NCBI RefSeq assembly: GCF_017874035.1
Contig: NZ_JAGGKV010000001.1
Span: 682,001-746,000 of the forward strand
Reading direction: 5' to 3'
DNA from: Paenibacillus aceris
Lineage (GTDB): Bacteria > Bacillota > Bacilli > Paenibacillales > NBRC-103111
DNA length: 64,000 nt
Of this stretch, positions 16,671 to 25,749 are shown piece by piece; position 1 is the stretch's first letter, and the number at the start of each line of letters is the position of its first letter. Under the pieces are notes generated by a model. The model saw nothing but the letters and a program-made list of their open reading frames with translations. It did no database searches and was not told the origin of the DNA. The position numbers were made by a program, and so were the translations under genes.

Positions 16671-18401
16671 CTAGTTTTTCACGATACGCTCGTTGCTTGA
16701 ATCCCATGTCATCGTTTTGCCAGTCAGCTTATTGAAAGCTTCTAGCGGCAGGTATAGCTTGCCATTGTCGACATTGCCAACCAGTGTGCTAGGAGCGCCG
16801 TTTTCCGTGATAGCGCCTGTTTCAACAAGGACCGATAATTTCTGGCTGTCTTTGGACAGCGTAACTGTTTTTGTCGCTTCGTCCCAAACAACTTGAATGT
16901 CTAATGCTTCAGCAAGTGATTTCGCTGTAAACAACGTCTTATTGTCACGAGTCACTTTGAAGAGCGGGTACAAGTATTTGTCTTGCAATTCTTTCGTCAC
17001 GGCAGCCAGGTCAGCGCCAATGACTTTTGCCCCGTTTTTAGCAATATCGGTATTATCAACATCGCCTTTAACCAAGGAAGCAATCGGACCGTAAGCCCAT
17101 ACGCCAACATCTACACCCGTATGACCATGTCCCGTCCAGCCAACAGCCAATCGTTTGGAAACGACAGCGTTGTAACCGCCAGCGCGGCCGTAAGAGGAGC
17201 CGTCACCTTTCAAAATCAACGCAACTTCTTCGTCCGACAAATCCGTGAAGCCAATGTTGTCGGCAACGATTTTGCGAACGTCCTCAGCGGTTTGCGCTGT
17301 TTTCAAAATCGCATCCAAGTACTCATACGAGTGCTTTTGTTTGTTAAACAGATCAACATTCAACTCGTACACATTGTTGATCCCCAAGGATAAACCGCCA
17401 GTTTCATGGTCAGCAGTCACAACAACGGAAGTATTGCCATCTTTTTTGGCGAAATCGACTAATGTTTTAAACGTGGCATCCAACTCTAGCATTTCTTGAA
17501 TGTTGGAAGGCAGATCATTCGCATGGCCTGCGTGATCGATACGTCCTTGCTCAACCATCAGCACGAAACCATCTTTATTTTGTGACAAAATATCCAGCGC
17601 TTTTTGAGCCATTTGCGGCAAGCTAGGTGTGCTCGCATCGCGATCCAGTACGTATGGGATTTCGTTCATTGCGAAAAGTCCAAGCGCATGGTCAGCAGTA
17701 GCTGGAATTGCATCTAAGCCAGCTTTATCAAACGCTGTTTTGAAGCCTTTTGCTTCATAATCGCCAATGATATTTTTGTCAGTACGTTTCCCTTTTTCAT
17801 CTTTTGTTACAAAATTTGTTTTACCGCCGCCGAAAAATACGTTAACGCCGCTATTTAGGTACTGGGATGCAATAGCGTTCTGATTGCTGCGTTGACGAAC
17901 GTGGGACGCCCAAACTGCCGGTGTAGCACCAACAATGCTGTCTGTTGTGACAAGCCCGGTTGATTTGCCCTGCTTCATTGCAGCTTCAATGATTGAACCG
18001 TATGGTTTGGCGACGTCGCCGTTGGAAACGCTGATCGCGTTATTATACGTTTTATTACCTGTGGAGAAGGCTGTTGCTGCAGCCGCTGAGTCAGTGACGG
18101 CACCGGATTCCGATGTGTAAGGACCAGCTTGTGAGTATGTAGTTGCTTTACCGACATAATACCCGCCATCAAGCTCTAAGCGGTCTTTATTTAAAAACTT
18201 TTTGGAGTAGTACCTTGCTGCAGTAACTTCAGCCGGACCCATTCCATCGCCGATGAGTACAATCAAATTCTTCGATTGCGCTGGCGCCGCTGGTACGGAT
18301 GTCGGAGTCGTTTCAGCTGCGGAAGCAACGCCTGCTACGTTTAAGGCCAGTAAGGAAAGCGTTAGACCGGAACCCATGATTTGTTTCAAGCTTTTTTTCA
18401 A
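16671..18401 (-). CDS. secreted alkaline phosphatase with copper-amine-oxidase-like C-terminal domain
   Basis: It releases phosphate from organic monoesters outside the cell. A signal peptide with an AxA site ends near residue 28. The phosphatase domain has IGDGMGPAEV (metal Asp near 52), the nucleophile in TDSAAAATAFSTG (Ser 105), VEQGRIDHAGHAND and VTADHETGG for the zinc/magnesium ligands, and GHTGVDVGVWAYGP near residue 425. The last 100 residues (FKVTRDNKTLF onward) form a copper-amine-oxidase N-terminal-like module common on exported Paenibacillus proteins, perhaps for wall or surface attachment. The start is TTG after GGAGGG. It has its own terminator and a PhoP-like pair of hexamers upstream. 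Confidence 0.92.
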   Translation of the reverse strand: MKKSLKQIMGSGLTLSLLALNVAGVASAAETTPTSVPAAPAQSKNLIVLIGDGMGPAEVTAARYYSKKFLNKDRLELDGGYYVGKATTYSQAGPYTSESGAVTDSAAAATAFSTGNKTYNNAISVSNGDVAKPYGSIIEAAMKQGKSTGLVTTDSIVGATPAVWASHVRQRSNQNAIASQYLNSGVNVFFGGGKTNFVTKDEKGKRTDKNIIGDYEAKGFKTAFDKAGLDAIPATADHALGLFAMNEIPYVLDRDASTPSLPQMAQKALDILSQNKDGFVLMVEQGRIDHAGHANDLPSNIQEMLELDATFKTLVDFAKKDGNTSVVVTADHETGGLSLGINNVYELNVDLFNKQKHSYEYLDAILKTAQTAEDVRKIVADNIGFTDLSDEEVALILKGDGSSYGRAGGYNAVVSKRLAVGWTGHGHTGVDVGVWAYGPIASLVKGDVDNTDIAKNGAKVIGADLAAVTKELQDKYLYPLFKVTRDNKTLFTAKSLAEALDIQVVWDEATKTVTLSKDSQKLSVLVETGAITENGAPSTLVGNVDNGKLYLPLEAFNKLTGKTMTWDSSNERIVKN

Positions 18402-18507
18402 GTTGTATTCCCTCCAAATATTAAGTATCTCACGTTATCTAGCATAACGTTCATAGATTAAGAGGGAGTTATCCGTAAGTATTCGCTATGTAAAAAAATC
18501 CATATAC

Positions 18508-18524
18508 TGTTTGCTGAATGTAAA
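18508..18524 (-). promoter_or_regulatory. possible PhoP-box half, TTTACA-N5-CAAACA
   Basis: On the minus strand TTTACA and CAAACA are separated by exactly five bases, about 110 bases before the phosphatase start; another TTTACA follows 16 bases later. This partly fits the Bacillus PhoP box. Two hexamers can arise by chance. Confidence 0.25.
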
Positions 18525-18530
18525 CTAGCT

Positions 18531-18548
18531 AATAAAGCCTGTAGTTCC
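18531..18548 (-). repeat. single copy of the GGAACT...TATT repeat
   Basis: The minus strand reads GGAACTACAGGCTTTATT. It is nearly identical to the copy at 4916, with one base fewer. It lies in the spacer between the dnaJ terminator and the phosphatase promoter region. Confidence 0.6.
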
Positions 18549-18576
18549 TTAAGCCCCACTCGACCAGGCATGGAAA

Positions 18577-18643
18577 CAAAAAAAACACTCCACTTGGTCA
18601 TCTTCAACAGATCAATGATCTGTGAAAATTCCAAGGGAGTGTT
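18577..18643 (-). terminator. strong terminator after dnaJ
   Basis: On the minus strand AACACTCCCTTGG pairs with CCAAGTGGAGTGTT, with a nested ACAGATCATTGATCTGT stem in the loop, followed by eight T. It ends the heat-shock operon here. Confidence 0.88.
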
Positions 18644-18664
18644 CCTATAGGGAAAACTCGAATT

Positions 18665-19780
18665 TTAGTCGCCTAAAAAGGCTCTTTTCATACGCTCGAA
18701 AATCGACTGATTCTGCTCGTGCGTATGTTCACCGCTTTGTTTACCGAACTGGCGCAGCAAATCCTTCTGATCTTCGCTCAAATTCGTAGGCGTAACCACG
18801 ATCACTTTCACGTGCTGGTCACCTTGACCAAAGCCGCGCAAATGTGGTACTCCTTTACCTTTTAAGCGGAAATAAGTGTCAGTTTGTGTTCCTGCCGGAA
18901 TTTTGAGCTTAACCTTCTCTGTCAACGTTGGGATTTCAATCTCATCACCCAGCGCTGCCTGCATGAATGTTAATGGCACTTCGCAGTAGACGTCGTTGCC
19001 TTCACGCTCGAAGAATTCATGAGATTTCACGCGAATAACAACGTAGAGATCCCCTGACGGGCCTCCGCGCGTTCCGCTCTCGCCCTCGCCGGATACGCGA
19101 AGTTGTGCGCCATCATCCACACCCGCTGGAATCTTAATGTGGATTGTGCGTTGTTTTTTCACTTTACCTGCGCCATGGCATGTTCCGCATTTTTCTTTGA
19201 TGATTTTACCTGAGCCGTTACATTGTGTACATACGCGGCGATTCACAATACGGCCAAACGCCGTGTTCTGTACAACTTCCTGCTGACCGCTGCCGTGACA
19301 GCCGCCGCAAGTTTCCGGCTTCGTTCCCGGCTTTGCGCCAGAGCCGTTACACGTATCGCAATTTTCAGTTCGCGGAATATGAATATCGGTTTCTTTACCG
19401 AAAATCGCTTCCTTAAACTCGATCGTCATCGTGTATTGCAAATCGTTTCCGCGCTGCGGCGCATTCGGATTACGACGGTTCCCACCGCCGCCACCGCCAA
19501 AGAACATATCAAAAATATCGCCAAAGCCGCCGCTGAAGTCTTGGCCGCCCATCCCTTGGTTCGGATCAACGTGACCAAAACGGTCATATTGAGCTTTCTT
19601 CTGATCATCGCTTAACACATCATAAGCATCTTTTGCTTCTTTGAATTTATCTTCCGCATCAGCAGCTTTGTTCACGTCAGGGTGATACTGACGCGCCATT
19701 TTACGGTAAGCCTTCTTGATGTCTTCTTGCGAAGCATCTTTGCCGACCCCAAGCACCTCGTAATAATCACGTTTACTCAT
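18665..19780 (-). CDS. dnaJ: molecular chaperone DnaJ
   Basis: The Hsp40 partner that stimulates DnaK ATPase and delivers unfolded proteins. The J-domain occupies residues 1-70 with the essential HPD (YHPDVNKA), followed by a Gly/Phe-rich region with GGGGGG. Four zinc repeats follow: [24 protein letters not shown] and CGTCHGAG. The C-terminal substrate domains end near residue 345. At 371 residues it is a full-length class I DnaJ. It follows dnaK at 108 bp, with a hairpin between them. Confidence 0.98.
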   Translation of the reverse strand: MSKRDYYEVLGVGKDASQEDIKKAYRKMARQYHPDVNKAADAEDKFKEAKDAYDVLSDDQKKAQYDRFGHVDPNQGMGGQDFSGGFGDIFDMFFGGGGGGNRRNPNAPQRGNDLQYTMTIEFKEAIFGKETDIHIPRTENCDTCNGSGAKPGTKPETCGGCHGSGQQEVVQNTAFGRIVNRRVCTQCNGSGKIIKEKCGTCHGAGKVKKQRTIHIKIPAGVDDGAQLRVSGEGESGTRGGPSGDLYVVIRVKSHEFFEREGNDVYCEVPLTFMQAALGDEIEIPTLTEKVKLKIPAGTQTDTYFRLKGKGVPHLRGFGQGDQHVKVIVVTPTNLSEDQKDLLRQFGKQSGEHTHEQNQSIFERMKRAFLGD

Positions 19781-19814
19781 TGTTCCACTCCCATGTTCAA
19801 GACTACAAACGGAA

Positions 19815-19849
19815 AGTCAAAGCCACGGGGAACCCCCTTGGCTTTGACT
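19815..19849 (-). other. intercistronic hairpin between dnaK and dnaJ
   Basis: AGTCAAAGCC and GGCTTTGACT frame a further partly paired CGGGG/CCCTT core. No T run follows on the minus strand, so it is more likely a processing or stability stem, or a weak attenuator, than a full terminator. Confidence 0.55.
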
Positions 19850-19888
19850 CATTCGTTTCTACACATCCAGCATTACTATAGGATATGT

Positions 19889-21733
19889 TTATTTTTTTGG
19901 TTCGTCAACAACTTCGTAGTCCGCGTCAACAACATTTTCTCTGCCTTTAGGAGCTTCGCCAGCGCCGGCATCAGCCGCGCCATCAGTTCCTTGGGCAGCA
20001 GAAGCTTGCTCGTACAGCTTCACAGAAAGCTGTTGGATCACTTCTGTAAGCTCTGCAGTGGCTGCTTTGATTGTTTCGAGATCGTTGCCAGCTAGAGCAG
20101 CTGTTACTTTCTCTTTGGCAGCATTTGCTTTATCGATCTCGCCTTGGTCTACTTTGTCACCAAGATCTTTGATCGTTTTGTCAACGGAGTATACAAGTTG
20201 GTCCGCTTCGTTGCGAGCTTCTACAAGCTCTTTACGAGCGCGGTCTTCCTCAGCATGCGCTTCCGCGTCTTTCACCATTTGTTCAACTTCCGCATCGCTC
20301 AAACCGCTGGAAGAAGTGATTGTAATTTTTTGGCTTTTGCCAGTTCCTTTATCCAATGCGGATACGTTCACGATACCGTTGGCATCGATATCGAAGCTAA
20401 CTTCGATTTGCGGTACGCCGCGTGGAGCCGGAGGAATATCACCAAGCATGAAACGGCCCAGTGTTTTGTTGCCGCTAGCCATGGAGCGCTCACCTTGAAG
20501 CACGTGAATCTCAACGCTAGTTTGATTATCTGCATAAGTGGAGTACACTTGTGATTTCGTTGTAGGGATCGTCGTATTACGGTCGATCATTTTCGTGAAC
20601 ACGCCGCCTGCTGTTTCGATACCAAGGGAAAGTGGCGTTACGTCAAGAAGAACAACGTCTTTTACTTCACCCGTCAAAACACCAGCTTGAACAGCTGCTC
20701 CTAGAGCAACAACTTCGTCCGGGTTAACGCCTTTGTGAGGCTCTTTACCTGTCAATTTTTTGATCGCTTCTACAACCGCAGGAATACGTGTGGATCCGCC
20801 GACAAGAACAACTTTGTCGATTTGGCTAGTGGAAAGCCCGGAATCTTGTAAAGCTTGACGAGTTGGTCCAAGCGTTCTTTCTACTAGGTGAGCGGAAAGC
20901 TCTTCGAATTTCGCGCGAGTCAAGTTAAGCTCCAAATGCTGTGGCACGCCGTCAGCTACCGTAATGAACGGAAGGGAAACCGTTGTTGTCAAAACACCGG
21001 AAAGTTCTTTTTTCGCTTTTTCAGCAGCATCTTTCAAACGTTGTACAGCTGCTTTATCTTTGCTTAGATCGATGCCTTGCTCTTTTTTGAATTCGGATAC
21101 GAGGTAATCAATGATCACTTGGTCAAAGTCATCCCCACCGAGCTTGTTGTCACCGCTAGTCGCTTTAACTTCGAAGAAGCCATCGCCTAGTTCAAGGATG
21201 GATACGTCAAACGTACCGCCCCCAAGGTCATAAACAAGAATCGTTTGATCTTCTGTTTTCTCCAAACCGTAAGCAAGTGCTGCGGCTGTTGGCTCATTGA
21301 CGATACGAAGTACTTCAAGACCAGCAATTTTACCAGCATCCTTTGTTGCTTGACGTTGGCTGTCGTTGAAATAAGCAGGAACTGTGATAACCGCTTGCGT
21401 TACCGTTTGGCCCAGGTAAGCTTCTGCGTCAGCTTTCAGCTTTTGAAGAATGATAGCCGAAATTTCTTGTGGTGTGTAGTCTTTGCCATCGATGTGTTCT
21501 TTGTGGTTAGTACCAATATGACGCTTGATGGAGCTGATTGTTTTGTCCGGGTTTGTGATCGCTTGACGCTTTGCTGTTTCACCAACAACGCGCTCGCCAT
21601 CTTTCTTGAAACCAACAACAGACGGGGTTGTACGGTTACCTTCCGGGTTAGGAATAACGACGGCTTCTCCGCCCTCCATAACTGCTACGCAAGAATTTGT
21701 AGTACCTAAGTCAATACCAATAACTTTACTCAT
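19889..21733 (-). CDS. dnaK: molecular chaperone DnaK
   Basis: The Hsp70 ATP-dependent chaperone. [11 protein letters not shown] is at the N-terminus, followed by [32 protein letters not shown] and [12 protein letters not shown] of the nucleotide domain, then the linker [13 protein letters not shown] before the substrate domain; the C-terminus is short and acidic. At 614 residues it is the normal Gram-positive length. ATG follows AGGAGG. It lies in hrcA-chaperonin-grpE-dnaK-dnaJ order under the CIRCE element. Confidence 0.98.
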   Translation of the reverse strand: MSKVIGIDLGTTNSCVAVMEGGEAVVIPNPEGNRTTPSVVGFKKDGERVVGETAKRQAITNPDKTISSIKRHIGTNHKEHIDGKDYTPQEISAIILQKLKADAEAYLGQTVTQAVITVPAYFNDSQRQATKDAGKIAGLEVLRIVNEPTAAALAYGLEKTEDQTILVYDLGGGTFDVSILELGDGFFEVKATSGDNKLGGDDFDQVIIDYLVSEFKKEQGIDLSKDKAAVQRLKDAAEKAKKELSGVLTTTVSLPFITVADGVPQHLELNLTRAKFEELSAHLVERTLGPTRQALQDSGLSTSQIDKVVLVGGSTRIPAVVEAIKKLTGKEPHKGVNPDEVVALGAAVQAGVLTGEVKDVVLLDVTPLSLGIETAGGVFTKMIDRNTTIPTTKSQVYSTYADNQTSVEIHVLQGERSMASGNKTLGRFMLGDIPPAPRGVPQIEVSFDIDANGIVNVSALDKGTGKSQKITITSSSGLSDAEVEQMVKDAEAHAEEDRARKELVEARNEADQLVYSVDKTIKDLGDKVDQGEIDKANAAKEKVTAALAGNDLETIKAATAELTEVIQQLSVKLYEQASAAQGTDGAADAGAGEAPKGRENVVDADYEVVDEPKK

Positions 21734-21801
21734 GTTAAAGCTTCCTCCTTTTGTCCCTAGGGAACATGTGAATAGATTGGATATTTTTAAAATAATAAGA
21801 T

Positions 21802-22377
21802 CTACACGCTAACTTTCACCATGGCTGGTCGAATGACTTTGTCTTTAAGAATGTAGCCTTTTTGAAGCTCCTCAACCACAATGCCTTCTTCGTGCTCGTC
21901 AGATTCAACTTGCATCACAGCTTGGTGGAATTCAGGGTTGAACGGCTGCCCCACAGCTTCGATCCGCTTAAGACCTTCGGCCGTCAGCAGTTGATCTATC
22001 CCGCGGTATGTCATATCCAAGCCTTTTGCCAATGCGTCGAAATCCTTCGTCTCTTTGCTTGATGACAGCGCGCGATCGAAGTTGTCTACAATCGGTAAAA
22101 GCTGCTCAATCAATTTAAGTGAAGCATATTTAGCAAAGTCTTCCTTCTCCGCTCTAGCGCGGCGGCGGAAGTTGTCGAAGTCCGCTTGAACGCGTAATAA
22201 ACGCTGATAGTTTTCTTCGGCTTGCACACGCACCTTCTCCAATTCGCTAGCTTCCTCGGAAGCATCAGCTTGGGAGTCTTGAGCTGCCGCGTCTCCTTGA
22301 TTTTCAGCGGTTTGCTCGTTGTCGGCTGCGTATGTAGTGTTCACGTCTTGCTCTTCTGTTTTGTTATCAGTACTCAA
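21802..22377 (-). CDS. grpE: nucleotide exchange factor GrpE
   Basis: GrpE releases ADP from DnaK. The N-terminal 60 residues are acidic and low in complexity; then come a long coiled coil with [17 protein letters not shown] and the beta-rich head with [16 protein letters not shown] and [18 protein letters not shown]. At 191 residues it is typical. The start is TTG, nine bases after AGGAGGTGA. It lies between the group III chaperonin and dnaK, so it is CIRCE/HrcA-controlled. Confidence 0.97.
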   Translation of the reverse strand: MSTDNKTEEQDVNTTYAADNEQTAENQGDAAAQDSQADASEEASELEKVRVQAEENYQRLLRVQADFDNFRRRARAEKEDFAKYASLKLIEQLLPIVDNFDRALSSSKETKDFDALAKGLDMTYRGIDQLLTAEGLKRIEAVGQPFNPEFHQAVMQVESDEHEEGIVVEELQKGYILKDKVIRPAMVKVSV

Positions 22378-22437
22378 TTGTCCTTCACCTCCTAAACATA
22401 ATACAACAATTATTCTATATCGTCAGTTTGCCCAGCT

Positions 22438-23979
22438 TTAACCTTCTTCAAAAGGCTGCTTCATCTTTATAACTGTATGAATACGCAGTACAGCAGCAGC
22501 AACTTCTCCTGCAGCCTGCAGCGCATGAATTTTCACATCCGCGGGATCCACAATGCCGGCTTCGACGAAGTCCGTAACCAACCCGGTATCGCAATCGATT
22601 CCGAGGCTGTCGGTTTCCAGCGCGATTTGTGCCGCTTTCAGTTCTTCTACCTTCTCTAGCGGATTATAACCCGCATTGACGACAATTTGAGCAAGCGGCT
22701 TGCGCAGTGCTCCCGCAACAGCGGCTACACCAAAGCCCTCCATGCCCTTCATTGTCTCGCGAACGCGTTCCAAATCATGAGCGACCGCCATCTCCGCGGC
22801 GCCGCCTCCTGGCAAGTACCCTCCGCGCACGGCGGCTTGGACTGCCGAGGCGGCATCCTTCGCGATACGGGAGCGCTCATGCGCCGCTTCGCGCGTTGCG
22901 GCGCCAACGATCACGGTCACGTGCTGCTCCCCGTGACCGCCAGCAACGCGCACGCGTTCGAGCCGCTCGTCGTACGCGGCGTAGCCCGCGCGGCCGAGCG
23001 CCGCGCCAAGCTCCGGCGCGCTCTTGCGCAGCGCCGTGCGCCGCACCGGCCGGGCGCCGGTGTGTTCGCTCAAGAGCTGCAAGTCCCTGCGGGACAATCG
23101 CTGCAGCACGATAATGCCATGGTCGGAGCAGAACTGCTCCGCCTCGGGGTCAACCCCGCGGTCGGAAGCGATCAGACCGACGCCAAGCTCCAGCAGCGAT
23201 TCGAGTGAGCTGCGGAAGTGCTCTCTCAGCTGCATGTAGCGTCCGAAGCCTGCTTCCGTGACCAGCGACTCCTCGCTGACCGCCTCAGGCTCCAGGCCAT
23301 CATGCAGCACAAGAATGCGGGCATCTCGCCTTTCTTGCTCGAGATGCAGGTTCATCGGCTTCTGATTCAGCAGAATGCCGGTCCACACCTCGCTGCTCGC
23401 CTCTTCATGGGCGAGCACACTGTCCGCGAAGCGGTAGCCGTCTTCGCGCAGCTTCGCCTCCCCGACCGCTTCGGCGGCTTGAACGATGAGCCTCGCGATA
23501 TCGGTCTGCTCTCGGCCTGCCGTGATGGCAATACGCTTCAACGCGCCATCGTCTAACCCAGTGATCGCGCGGCTCCGGCGCTCCAAGCTTTCTACCGCCA
23601 GCTCGATGCCTTGCAGCATGCCGCTGACGACTTTGGCAACCGGAACACCGCGCGTCACTTGCGCCACGCCTTCTTGAACCAGTGCGCCAGCAAGTACTGT
23701 AGCCGTCGTCGTTCCGTCGCCGATTTGCCGCTGTTGGCTTCGGGCAACCTGAATCATTAGTCTGGCCGCGGGATGGGAGACGTCCATTTTTTCCAAAATG
23801 GTGACCCCGTCATTCGTGATAATCACTTCACCCTGTCCGCCTACCAGCATGGTGTCAAGTCCTTTAGGCCCCAGCGTACCTTCAACCGCAGAACAAATAG
23901 CCCTAACGGCTGATGCGTTATTAACTAATGTAGAGTAGCGCTCTTCGCCTTCACTGTGAACCGTCTTCATACCGCTCAT
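22438..23979 (-). CDS. archaeal-like (group III) chaperonin, Cpn60/TCP-1 family
   Basis: A ring-forming ATP-dependent chaperonin that looks more like archaeal thermosomes than Gro[35 protein letters not shown] and the ATPase motif [15 protein letters not shown] (near residue 85) are group II/III signatures; [10 protein letters not shown] and [14 protein letters not shown] occur in the C-terminal equatorial domain. It has 513 residues from ATG at 23979, which overlaps the hrcA stop (ATGA), so translation is coupled. Bacterial group III chaperonins were described in some Firmicutes within the dnaK operon, as here. They need no GroES. The middle (about 22780-23450, apical domain) is strikingly GC-rich. 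groEL itself is not in this window. Confidence 0.92.
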   Translation of the reverse strand: MSGMKTVHSEGEERYSTLVNNASAVRAICSAVEGTLGPKGLDTMLVGGQGEVIITNDGVTILEKMDVSHPAARLMIQVARSQQRQIGDGTTTATVLAGALVQEGVAQVTRGVPVAKVVSGMLQGIELAVESLERRSRAITGLDDGALKRIAITAGREQTDIARLIVQAAEAVGEAKLREDGYRFADSVLAHEEASSEVWTGILLNQKPMNLHLEQERRDARILVLHDGLEPEAVSEESLVTEAGFGRYMQLREHFRSSLESLLELGVGLIASDRGVDPEAEQFCSDHGIIVLQRLSRRDLQLLSEHTGARPVRRTALRKSAPELGAALGRAGYAAYDERLERVRVAGGHGEQHVTVIVGAATREAAHERSRIAKDAASAVQAAVRGGYLPGGGAAEMAVAHDLERVRETMKGMEGFGVAAVAGALRKPLAQIVVNAGYNPLEKVEELKAAQIALETDSLGIDCDTGLVTDFVEAGIVDPADVKIHALQAAGEVAAAVLRIHTVIKMKQPFEEG

Positions 23980-25004
23980 TTGCCGTACCAACGTCCCAGC
24001 ACTTCTTCCATATGCTTAGATAAATGATTCATTAAACTAATGACCCTGCCGTATTCCATCCGTGTCGGCCCCAGAATGCCTATCGTACCCAAAGGCTGAC
24101 CGCCGATCGAATAAGAGGCCGTAATCAAACTGCAATTATTAATAGCTTCAATACTATTTTCAGCACCGATTTTGATCTCCATGCCTTCATTTGACGGTGT
24201 AAACAATTTGATAAGCGTAGGTGCTTCCTCCAATAGATCAAAAATGCTTTTAACCTTTTCAACATCTTTAAACTCAGGCTGTGTCAGCATATTGGTCATA
24301 CCGCTAAGGAATACGCGATCCTTCTCATCACTTTGAAGCACACTTTCCACAACGGAAAGAAGCTCTTGATAGCCATCCACATATTTGCCCAACTCGCTCG
24401 CAACTTCATTGTACAGCCTGGATTTAAACTGAATTAGAGGTACATTCTTCAATTTAGCATTCAGAATGTTTACGACCTTCTCGATCTCCGACATCCGTAT
24501 GCCTTCAGGAATCGTAACCGTTTTGTTTTCCACATGGCCTGTATTCATGACAATGATTGCAACAGCAGTCGTCTCTGTAAGAGGGATGATCTGCAAGTGC
24601 TTCAGCGTGGTACTGAATACCTCCGGCCCAAGCACAATCGAAGTATAATTTGTAAGAGAGGACAGCATTCCAGCGACATGCTGGATGACTCCTTCCATCT
24701 CTTGAATCCGCTGCGCAAAAGCACCCTTCATGGAATTGAGATCATTCTCTTGCAAAGTTCCATGCTGCAGCAAGTGATCGACATAGTAACGATAACCTTT
24801 GTGTGAGGGAATACGGCCTGCGGACGTATGGGGCTGCTCCAAGTAACCCATCTCTTCAAGATCGGACATTTCATTGCGGATCGTAGCCGGGCTAAAACCG
24901 ACATTCCCTCGCTTCGAAATACTTCTTGAACCAATTGGCTCTGCTGAACGAACATAATCATCTATGATAGCACTTAAAATCATACGCTGGCGTTCTGTCA
25001 ACAT
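23976..25004 (-). CDS. hrcA: heat-inducible transcriptional repressor HrcA
   Basis: HrcA binds CIRCE operators and represses chaperone operons until heat stress depletes functional chaperone. The N-terminal winged helix is MLTERQRMILSAIIDDYV with IGSRSISKR and the recognition segment SPATIRNEMSDLEEMGYL; a GAF-like middle and C-terminal dimer domain follow. The 342-residue length and the GAGGAGG-type ribosome site are normal. It is the first gene of the operon, about 45 bases downstream of CIRCE, so it autoregulates. In most bacilli HrcA activity depends on GroEL; whether the adjacent group III chaperonin contributes is an open question. Confidence 0.98.
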   Translation of the reverse strand: MLTERQRMILSAIIDDYVRSAEPIGSRSISKRGNVGFSPATIRNEMSDLEEMGYLEQPHTSAGRIPSHKGYRYYVDHLLQHGTLQENDLNSMKGAFAQRIQEMEGVIQHVAGMLSSLTNYTSIVLGPEVFSTTLKHLQIIPLTETTAVAIIVMNTGHVENKTVTIPEGIRMSEIEKVVNILNAKLKNVPLIQFKSRLYNEVASELGKYVDGYQELLSVVESVLQSDEKDRVFLSGMTNMLTQPEFKDVEKVKSIFDLLEEAPTLIKLFTPSNEGMEIKIGAENSIEAINNCSLITASYSIGGQPLGTIGILGPTRMEYGRVISLMNHLSKHMEEVLGRWYGK

Positions 25005-25046
25005 AAGTACCCCTCCTCTTCACAAATCGCTCTATCATCGCTTTCG

Positions 25047-25073
25047 TTAGCACTCGTATTTAGTGAGTGCTAA
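25047..25073. promoter_or_regulatory. CIRCE operator
   Basis: TTAGCACTC, nine bases, GAGTGCTAA: a perfect match to the HrcA-binding CIRCE element. It lies between the proposed promoter and the hrcA start, the standard position. Confidence 0.97.
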
Positions 25074-25083
25074 ATCCTAATAC

Positions 25084-25109
25084 AAAAATAACAGACCCTA
25101 AGGTCTGTT
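25084..25109 (-). terminator. terminator of the GNAT gene, overlapping the hrcA promoter
   Basis: On the minus strand ACAGACC, loop TTAG, GGTCTGT then TATTTTTG. It starts only a few bases after the acetyltransferase stop. Confidence 0.75.
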
Positions 25110-25114
25110 GTCAA
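25085..25114 (-). promoter_or_regulatory. promoter of the hrcA-dnaK operon
   Basis: On the minus strand TTGACA (25114-25109), an 18-base spacer and TATTTT (25090-25085). It sits immediately upstream of CIRCE. The spacer is the stem-loop of the preceding terminator. Confidence 0.6.
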
Positions 25115-25115
25115 G

Positions 25116-25589
25116 TCAATCCAATCGTTTAAGTACGGCGATTTCGTCGCAGCAATACTGTTTTTTGCAGTGCATACAATCTTTCCAAACCTTCTCCGGA
25201 AAAATCTCTTTTGGCACTAAGGTAAAACCGTTTTTTTGAAAAAAAGCAACCTCATACGTCAGAGCCATCACTTTCACAATCCCTTGGCTTCTTGCCTCTT
25301 CAACCAAGAAATTCACAAGCTTTCCGCCGATTCCTTGCCCCTTGAAGCCTGGAGTCATACCAAGTGAGCGGATCTCAACAAGATCTGGTCCAAGCCTTGT
25401 CAGGGAGCCGCACCCAATGAGCACGCCATCGTGCTCAGCGACGACGAAGGAGTCGATTTGCTCCTCCAGCATCTCTTTGGTGCGCGGCAGCATAATGCCC
25501 TGCTTCGCATAGCCTTGTATAATTTCATAAAGCTTCTCGATATCGATGTTCGAAGCTTTCCTAACGGACACTGTAGTTGATGAATTCAC
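25116..25589 (-). CDS. GNAT-family N-acetyltransferase, ArgA-like
   Basis: An acetyl-CoA-dependent acetyltransferase in the family often annotated as N-acetylglutamate synthase-like. The core has VRKASNIDIEKLYEII, LGMTPGFKGQGIGGKLV (the acetyl-CoA-binding R/Q-x-x-G-x-G/A loop) and AFFQKNGFTLVPKEIFPEKVW, and the C-terminal tail CMHCKKQYCCDE has four cysteines. That tail is typical of this subfamily and might bind metal. GTG at 25589 lies six bases after GGTGGG and is preferred; an ATG at 25595 and a TTG at 25622 are alternatives. No arginine genes are adjacent, so the substrate is unproven. Confidence 0.8.
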   Translation of the reverse strand: MNSSTTVSVRKASNIDIEKLYEIIQGYAKQGIMLPRTKEMLEEQIDSFVVAEHDGVLIGCGSLTRLGPDLVEIRSLGMTPGFKGQGIGGKLVNFLVEEARSQGIVKVMALTYEVAFFQKNGFTLVPKEIFPEKVWKDCMHCKKQYCCDEIAVLKRLD

Positions 25590-25749
25590 TGTCATCCCAC
25601 CAATCGCAACAAAAATGCACAAAACCCACGCTAGCGCTCTTGCGGTATATCCGCTGAAACGCTTGTGGATTCATGTATAAATATACAGCATTCCGTATAT
25701 TTGCACAAGGGATTTTTTGTATGATTACCGGTGAAGCCTGATTGTTCCT

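Noticed and set aside
22707..23114. Long plus-strand frames opposite the chaperonin gene
   Set aside because: Arg/Ala-rich antisense products of the GC-rich apical-domain segment.
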